This document shows, in pieces, positions 57,942-64,000 of a DNA stretch of 64,000 nucleotides. A model generated the notes under the pieces. The model did not search any database and was not told the origin of the DNA. It saw only the letters and a list, made by a program, of their open reading frames with translations. The first letter of the stretch is position 1. The number at the start of each line of letters is the position of its first letter. Origin of the DNA: Allacma fusca (taxonomy: Eukaryota; Arthropoda; Collembola; Symphypleona; Sminthuridae); the NCBI GenBank assembly GCA_947179485.1, contig OX359245.1:33963067-34027066 (forward strand), read 5' to 3'. Position numbers and translations under genes: made by a program.

Positions 57942-58354
57942 TGTTGCTCTTGACAGAATAGTCTTCGATGGAGTTAACAGTAAGCTAAAACTCGCCATAT
58001 GGTTAAATGATGCTAATAATAAGTTTTTGCAAACTAGTATAACATATAGAATGCGCATAAATACCTTTATAGATTACATTACTCTTTCACTCACATTCTT
58101 ACCCTTTTCGCTAGCTACTTAAGTCTAGCTCTGATCCAGACTCGTCAGTTCTGGTTCAACCGTTCCCTTGTAAACATCTACCAATTACTATTAATAAACC
58201 TATCTTGAATATACCTCACAAGTGTACCACATCGTACTACATTAGCATCCCGGAATCACCGCTCATAGTCTCCCCTGAGCTACATACCTATTAGATCGGT
58301 CCCAGAACTCATAGTTAACTAGGCTCACATTCCCCCAAAAGCCCACTCGTTACA
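57942..58354 (+). repeat. 5' LTR of the gypsy element
   Basis: Begins TGTTGCTC and ends CTCGTTACA (TGT...ACA). It holds a TATA-like ATAAATA near 58,057, an initiator TCAGTTC at about 58,145 and AATAAA at 58,193-58,198, in the correct order. The right border is fixed by the adjacent PBS; the left border is inferred from the TGT and has not been checked against a 3' LTR. Confidence 0.65.
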
Positions 58355-58355
58355 A

Positions 58356-58373
58356 TGGTGGAGGTGCGGTTCC
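58356..58373 (+). promoter_or_regulatory. primer-binding site of the gypsy element
   Basis: TGGTGGAGGTGCGGTTCC, one base after the LTR. TGG pairs with the CCA tail of a tRNA. I could not match the rest to a common animal tRNA 3' end. Confidence 0.55.
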
Positions 58374-59040
58374 TTCCTTATTCCGGTGCTTTTCTTCTTA
58401 CTTAACTTTACTTTCCACGCGTGTTCCCCTACTCTTCTCATAATTTCGAACTGGTTACAATGTGGAGTGACTCTTTCATATTTCTTCTCATTCCACGCGG
58501 TTATTTTTAACTTTATACCTGCTACACCTTGTGCAGTGTCGTTTCTACAAACATTACATTCTGCGGACTACTTCTTAACTTTTCACCGCATTTCCGAAAT
58601 TAAAACATTTTATTCACGCTTCCTGATTCTTGGCCTTATCACTGGATATTCGTTACCAATGGTGGACTTTCCTGTTCGTTCCTACGTCCGGTGTCCTCAA
58701 ACTTAAATCCATTATTTTTCGACTGACTAAAATCGATCCGGCTTTTTCAACCTTCCATCGGCTTTTCTTCATCTGGTCCAGATACCTTGGACCTTCCGAT
58801 TGGGTGGAACCTTTAATTCCTGGTGGAGAAGTTAACTCCCGGATTTCTGGTCTTCCGTTGCCGTTTCCGTCCATCCACTCATTTTTGCTGCTGCCGACCT
58901 AAATTTGATCCTTAACGAAGATTACTACTTACCTACTTATCTGGTATAGTCCAACTTAATTATTCCTCTCTGCCTTTGGCCTCTCTATTTCTGATCATAT
59001 TTCCCTCATCCCTCATTGATTGTCACATCTTGAGTTCAAC
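58374..59040 (+). other. gypsy leader, C/T-rich, non-coding
   Basis: Pyrimidine-rich leader with several upstream ATG frames (106 codons at 58,386; 90 at 58,630) that overlap and resemble no protein; presumably RNA packaging sequence. Confidence 0.5.
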
Positions 59041-60333
59041 ATGGCTACCATTCAAGAACTTCAAGCTAAAATTGCCCAACTTGAATCAGACTATCAAAAT
59101 CAATTAGATGCTAAAAATGCAGAAATTCAGATACAAACTGATGCTCATCTTGATTTGCAAAAACAGATTGACTCCCTTAAAACAGTCATTCCCAGCCTCA
59201 AGTTGCTAGGTCGTTCAACACCAGACCAGCACGAGGACAATTTCAAGAAACTCAAAACTCGAGTCTCTCTTTATAATGGGACAGACAACGCTAAGGATTA
59301 TGTTCAAAATCTTGACACCCAACGATATTATTTAAAATTACCCTTAGATTATTTTCTCCACGTCTTTCATTTTTTCCTTGAAGCCAAATCTCATCCAGAT
59401 GTCAAGGATTGGTTCGCTACAGTTCATCCCAAACTTCGCAAGAAGCTAGAGAAGAAAGAACCTCCTGACTAAATTTGGCATTATTTCCATGAAGCTTTTC
59501 TCCGACAGTACGATGATATCGTCCAGTGTCGGGATGCCGTTGATGATTATGAAGAATTTTCACTTAAACCAGGAATGTCTTCTCACGAGTTTGTTACAAA
59601 ATTATCCAAACTCCTTTACAAAATTGAACCTACTTATTCTACTATTCAAATTGTAGAACGACTACGGTGCAAATTGCCTGCGCAACTCCGCATCCATTTT
59701 TCCGGTGAACAGAACAGATCCGTTCCCGAATTTGAAGCCCGACTGAAAGAAGTCATTTCCGTCGAGACCAAGAAAGGTCATTTCCTTGCATCTGATGATG
59801 CCTCATCTCCGACTTCCAAGAAAAAGAAACGGACCCCTTCCTCAGTGTCGTCGGCTAATACACCTGAGATTCCAATCAAAAATCTTACACCTTTAATGTG
59901 TCAATATTGCAATAAGCGTGGCCATTCCGCTGCCACCTGCTTCCGCATTCGTGATGGATTAACGTCGATTTTGCCTACCACGCAACCCGTGGCTCCTCAA
60001 AATCCTCAGCAACAACATCAGCAGCCCCAAAGGAATTTAATTCGTGGCGACCGTCCAGGGGTGCCTCAGAACCAAGTCCAAAATCAACCTCGAGGTAACA
60101 TCCACAATCCTCGGAATGGCGATAATCGACAACCTAGGAATTTTCAATTCCAGAGGAATTGGCAGCCTGCAAGAAATCAGCAGCAAGTTCCATCTCCTCC
60201 CAATAATGATGCCCATCAGCAAGGGCCTGAGCCGTCTTTACGTGATCTTCAGAAAGCCGTCCAGGATATTCGGGCGCTGCTGTATGCACCCAGACCGGCA
60301 CCAGCGGTTGCTCCTCCGAATGAGCGTCCTTAA
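59041..60333 (+). pseudogene. gypsy Gag with one in-frame stop
   Basis: The start ATG at 59,041 (AACATGG) is preferred over an in-frame ATG at 59,020. The N-terminus is a coiled coil (IQELQAKIAQLESDYQNQL). The capsid region follows, with WFATVHPKL, RQYDDIVQC and MSSHEFVTKLSKLLYK. A basic linker leads to the zinc knuckle CQYCNKRGHSAATC (residues 287-300) and a Q/P/N/R-rich tail. The only lesion is TAA at 59,470-59,472; the frame on both sides is the same, so a single base change could explain it. Gag forms the particle shell that packages element RNA. Confidence 0.88.
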
Positions 60334-60494
60334 CCGTCTCGTATTTCATCCCCATACTTGGGAAACGAGTCGGTGTGCTGACTCGGGATCAGCACAGTCA
60401 ACACTCTCAACCTCCAAAATCGAACCATATTCATAATTCAAACCATCCATTTTCATAATATCAAAATTTTCTTCAGCAACAACCATCCCGCCCG

Positions 60495-61105
60495 TTGACA
60501 ACTAATTCAGTTCCGGATGCAACTAAATTTTCTCAACCCGTTTCAAATCATCACGTACCTCCTACGGTACCTCCGGTGTCCGACCCTCAGGGTCCCCTAC
60601 CTTTAAATTCTCATCATATCAATTCTCCATTTCATTCTACACATCAAATCAGGCATAACGAAACAGAGTCCCGATCTGTTCTCAGTTCAGGTCAACATCC
60701 TTGTCCTACAACTTTAACTAAGGAATTTGACCGTATGCAAGCTAAAGAGACTCCTTCATATGATTTTTTATGCTCCATTAAATTACTCAACTGTGACAAA
60801 TGCATCACAGGACTTTTTGATTGTGGTGCAGGACTTTCCGCTATTTCTCTTGCCCTGGTACATGAATTACTCAAAGTTATACCTCAAGCTATTCATGTAC
60901 GTACTCACAGACGCAGAGCTGTTGGACAGTTTGTTCAAAATTCTACTGTCTACTATTCTCAAACTGCTACGTTATTTTATGAGATTGATAATCAATTTCA
61001 TTCTTTGATTTTGCCGTGATTCCTCGAGTCTCCAATCTTCTCATCGTTGGAATTGACTTCCTGGACTATCATCGTGCCACTCTACAATTTGGTCGATGGA
61101 GATAC
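60495..61105 (+). pseudogene. gypsy aspartic protease region
   Basis: LFDCGAGLSAISLALVHELL carries the catalytic D in DCGA (usual D-S/T-G-A). Later comes LLIVGIDFLDYHRATLQFG, the C-terminal ILG-type strand, but in another frame: a shift occurs at about 61,017. The protease would cut the polyprotein. A 160-base gap separates it from gag. Confidence 0.8.
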
Positions 61106-61279
61106 AATTTACAACCCGTCTCCCGTCATGATCAACAGCCACATCCATCAACACATACTTCCTATGATGCTTCTATCCACACGGACTCTTCTCATCATTC
61201 ACAATCAGTCGATTCCTCAGCCATTCGACGACTTACCTGTTTTACCTCTCGTCCATACGAGATTCCTGCTAGGACTTTT

Positions 61280-62080
61280 GAACCCTTACATGAATGCCCC
61301 AGCCGAATTCCAGAGCATGATTGATGATATTTTAGGCAACCTAAAATATACACTCGTCCTCGTGTACGTCGACGATGTCTTGGTATTCGCCGGTACCTTT
61401 GAAGAGTTAATGACCCGGCTGGAACTCGTCCTTTTAAGATGCCAAGGCTATGGATTAAGATTTAATATTCATAAATGTTTCTTTCGATATAATTCCATCC
61501 GCTATCTCGGTTGGCAGATAGACAAGAATGGGATCAGCATACCAAGTTCCAAGGTAGAAGCTGTTCAGAAATTCCCCATTCCAGCTAATCTCAAAGCGGT
61601 CCTATGCTTTCTTGGACTTACAGAACAATTCCGTAAATTTATCAAAGGATATGGACAGATAGAAAAACCCATATCAGACCTGAGACGAAAGGATGTTCCT
61701 TTCATATGGACTATTGAATGTGATATTCAATACATTGAAACATGCACTCATCAATGCTCCAGTACTGCAGATCTACAACCCTGCTGCAGAACTTCATATA
61801 CATACGGATGCCTCACAAATTGGCATTGGAGCAATTCTTTTTCAGACTATTGATGCAGGCAAAAATTTATATCCCATTGAATATGCCTCCAGGGCACTCA
61901 CCCCTGAAGAGCAAAAGTACTCTACACATCAAAGATCAGATCATCAAGATTATCATCGCTATTCGTAAATTCCGTCCGTACATTTATGGAAAGAAAATAT
62001 TTCTAAAGACGGACCATCAGTCCCTTCAATATTTACATTCTTTGAAGGACCCCCATGGACAATTAGGACTCTTGAATTAG
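61280..62080 (+). pseudogene. gypsy reverse transcriptase (C-terminal half) and RNase H
   Basis: RT begins abruptly at NAPAEFQSMIDDIL, then YVDDVLVFAG (active-site YVDD at about 61,365), FNIHKCFF, RYLGWQ and LGLTEQFRKFI. The fingers and first catalytic Asp that should precede it are absent: only about 180 bases separate it from protease, where several hundred are normal. RNase H (IHTDASQIGIGAILFQ) is in the next frame from about 61,780. A further shift near 61,935 leads to AIRKFRPYIYGKKIFLKTDH, and another near 62,080. Confidence 0.88.
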
Positions 62081-62085
62081 CAGAG

Positions 62086-64000
62086 TTGGAAATTGTCATC
62101 AAATACCAAAAAGGAGCAAATATGGCCCAAGTCGATTGCTTATCACGCTATCCCATCAGGTCGCTCCAATATTCCATTCTACGTTCCCATCTGCAAGACA
62201 TCGCAGAAGAGGACAAAATTCTTCAACACACAGTTGGAGGTAACATTCCACTATTTATTTCTAAACAACATGAAGATTCTAAACTGTTTCGAATAATTGA
62301 AGAATTACAAAAGCATGGAGACAAGTCGGAATTTCCTCATATCTTCGGAAAGCATTACTGTCTCATCTATGGACTCTTATATCGCATTGATGCAAATATG
62401 GCTGCATCACCTTACAAGCTCGTCATTCCATTATCCCTTCGACGAGACATCCTCCGACTCATGCATGATGACATTACAGTTGGACATGCAGGCTTTTATA
62501 AGACCTGCTCTCTCATACGAACCCGCTACTACTGGCCTCGTATGAACATGGACATTTTTAAATACATCAAGACCTGCGCCACGTGTCAAAAGGAAAATGC
62601 TAGAAATAATTTTGCCTTGACACTATCGCAATGGACTACATAGGACCCTTTAATAAAACATCTCGAGGTAATACCTATGCATTGGTCATAATTGACTATG
62701 CGTCCAGATTTCTAGCCGTTGTACCTACTAAACGGGCTGATACTCTAACATCACAAACAGTATTTGAAGATAAAATTTTATTCCATCATGGAAGGCCTTC
62801 CAGAGTTGTCACCGATGGCGGCACACACTTTACCGGAACCACCTATCGTTCCTTTCTAGCCGAACATGGCATTCAACATACAATTCTCATGCCCCACTCG
62901 CCTCAATCCAATGTCATTGCAGAGAGAAGCAACATAGAAATTAAAAATTACGTTGTAAGTACCTAGAACCTCCCAACCGTCAACAGATTTGGGATGCGTT
63001 ATTACATAAGGCAGCGTTTGCTCACAATATCAAAATACATGAAGCAACAAAGTACTCACCTTTCTACCTATTTCAAGGTAGGCAGCCACTCCTCCGAGCC
63101 GATTTAGTCATCCGACCGGAAGTACCACCAGCTCCTGAGGATTTACAACAGGACCTGAATGCCGCACTTGCTAAAGCGGCTGAGCTTTCCAGAGAAAAGC
63201 AAAGACAGTGTGATGCAGTCTTCAATGAGAACCGAATTGATCACTCGTATTCTATTGGTGGCTGGGTCATAGTCGACTCCCTCTTGGAAGGACTCAATAC
63301 ACGATCCAAAGGTCCCTATGTTGTTACTAAAATTCTTGGTAATTTATCCTACGAAATTACTTCAGCATTTGATGACATGAACCTTTGCAAGAGGAATGTT
63401 CATCAACAGCACATGAGACCGTTCCATCAACCTCCAGAGGAATGGAAACGAGACTATCCTCATTTAATCAAAGATCCAGTTTTCAACCGAAACTCGGTGA
63501 GTTCTTTAATGGGACAAACAGAGTTACCCGTACTACCCAGGTCAGATGAAGTCATGAATCATCCTGCCCCGGCTACCATACAGGAAACCTCCGTACATGC
63601 TCCGTCATCTTCATTCCATCATCCTATACTTACAGCCGTGCAGCCAGCAGCAAGTGCACAGCCACCGCCTGTACCCAGCTCTACTTACATACCACCTTTA
63701 ATGTCAATCATCATCTCTCCTCCAGCATCCCGCTCTCCTTCCCCACAAGCTGGATACTACAGAGACATGGATTATGTTCCTCCCAGGTATGCTCAGCATA
63801 CTACCTCCTATGGGCCAGCCTTTTCTACCCGCTCTAGGAGAAGACAACGACGACGTGTTTCAACGCCTCCGTCGCCCATTGCATCCTCCCCTGCATCATA
63901 TACCTGTTCTTCTGATGACACGAACCCGCCCAGGATTAATACTCCGCCCGCCAGCTCGCGTTCATCTTCCCGCACTTCATATTCTTCAGTTGCAGTACAT
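62086..64000 (+). pseudogene. gypsy integrase and C-terminal tail, runs off right edge
   Basis: First frame (62,086 on): tether, then the zinc-binding domain with HxxxxxxH and CATC (YYWPRMNMDIFKY, CATCQKEN). A frame change at about 62,600 leads to the core, DYIGPF, VVTDGGTHF and AERSN, a correct D(35)E triad. A second change at about 62,956 moves to the frame that stays open to 64,000. That part holds QQIWDALLHKAAFAHNIKIH, the GPY module (SKGPYVVTKILGNLSYEI) and a Pro/Ser/Arg-rich extension of about 170 residues. The extension has no chromodomain and might be an env-less tail or a fused gag-like domain. Confidence 0.87.

Larger units (their letters stand above)
57942..64000 (+). mobile_element. 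Ty3/gypsy LTR retrotransposon, 5' part, continues past right edge
   Basis: 5' LTR, PBS, leader, gag, protease, partial RT, RNase H, integrase with GPY module, and a proline/serine-rich tail, in gypsy order. One stop in gag, several frame changes in pol and a deletion in RT mean it cannot be autonomous. The 3' LTR lies beyond base 64,000. Confidence 0.93.

Noticed and set aside
58386-58902. Two overlapping plus-strand frames between LTR and gag
   Set aside because: Pyrimidine-rich leader gives hydrophobic translations; no env or gag similarity, and normal position for a non-coding leader.
1-64000. tRNA and rRNA genes
   Set aside because: I scanned for A/B-box-like and CCA-proximal patterns by eye and found none I could fold; a covariance-model search would be needed to exclude them.

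Overview
This is a 64 kb piece of AT-rich eukaryotic DNA, almost certainly from an arthropod. Protein-coding exons are short, with GT-AG introns. The recognisable host genes are a multi-exon secreted VWFA-domain gene, a small family of 7-TM chemoreceptor-like genes, and a decayed insect-type trehalase. Everything else is transposable-element sequence or duplicated intergenic DNA. I see no bacterial-style operons, no CRISPR array, and no rRNA or tRNA gene that I can support. The exact taxon cannot be fixed; a hexapod with an expanded gustatory-receptor-like family fits best (inference).

Layout. 1-2983 (minus): 5' half of a Ty1/copia retrotransposon (probable 5' LTR, then an open Gag-protease-integrase frame running off the left edge). 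3.0-12.4 kb: repeats, including an 1.8 kb hAT-like non-autonomous element with a smaller element nested in it. 12.8-14.3 kb (minus): an apparently intact three-exon chemoreceptor gene. 15-28.8 kb: repeated, decaying copies of its flanks and exons, plus more inserted elements. 28.8-34.8 kb: a dense cluster of nested hAT-like elements. 35.4-36.7 kb (minus): non-processed trehalase pseudogene. 36.8-38.1 kb (minus): chimeric chemoreceptor pseudogene. About 39-42.2 kb (plus): very old Ty3/gypsy-like remnant. 43.3-49.9 kb (minus): a 15-exon gene whose exon phases join into one 920-residue protein with signal peptide, two RxKR sites, a VWFA-like domain and a hydrophobic tail. 50-57.7 kb: minisatellite, more hAT-like elements and a decayed coding remnant. 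57.9-64.0 kb (plus): a Ty3/gypsy element with 5' LTR, primer-binding site, gag carrying one stop, and a frameshifted, internally deleted pol that continues off the right edge.

Most striking pattern. At least seven insertions carry CAG/TAG/CAT-type inverted ends and perfect 8-bp target duplications, which are hAT hallmarks. Nearly all are filled near their ends by dense arrays of one short motif, and the motif differs from family to family (CTAGTC, GACGGG, CAAGTTCGG, TTTGAAAT, GGTCTGGTC, GGCAGGGATTTT). Several more elements without a surviving target duplication share the same design (CGGATC, ACCCG, AAATAC). This looks like a set of related mobile-element lineages, each with its own motif code.
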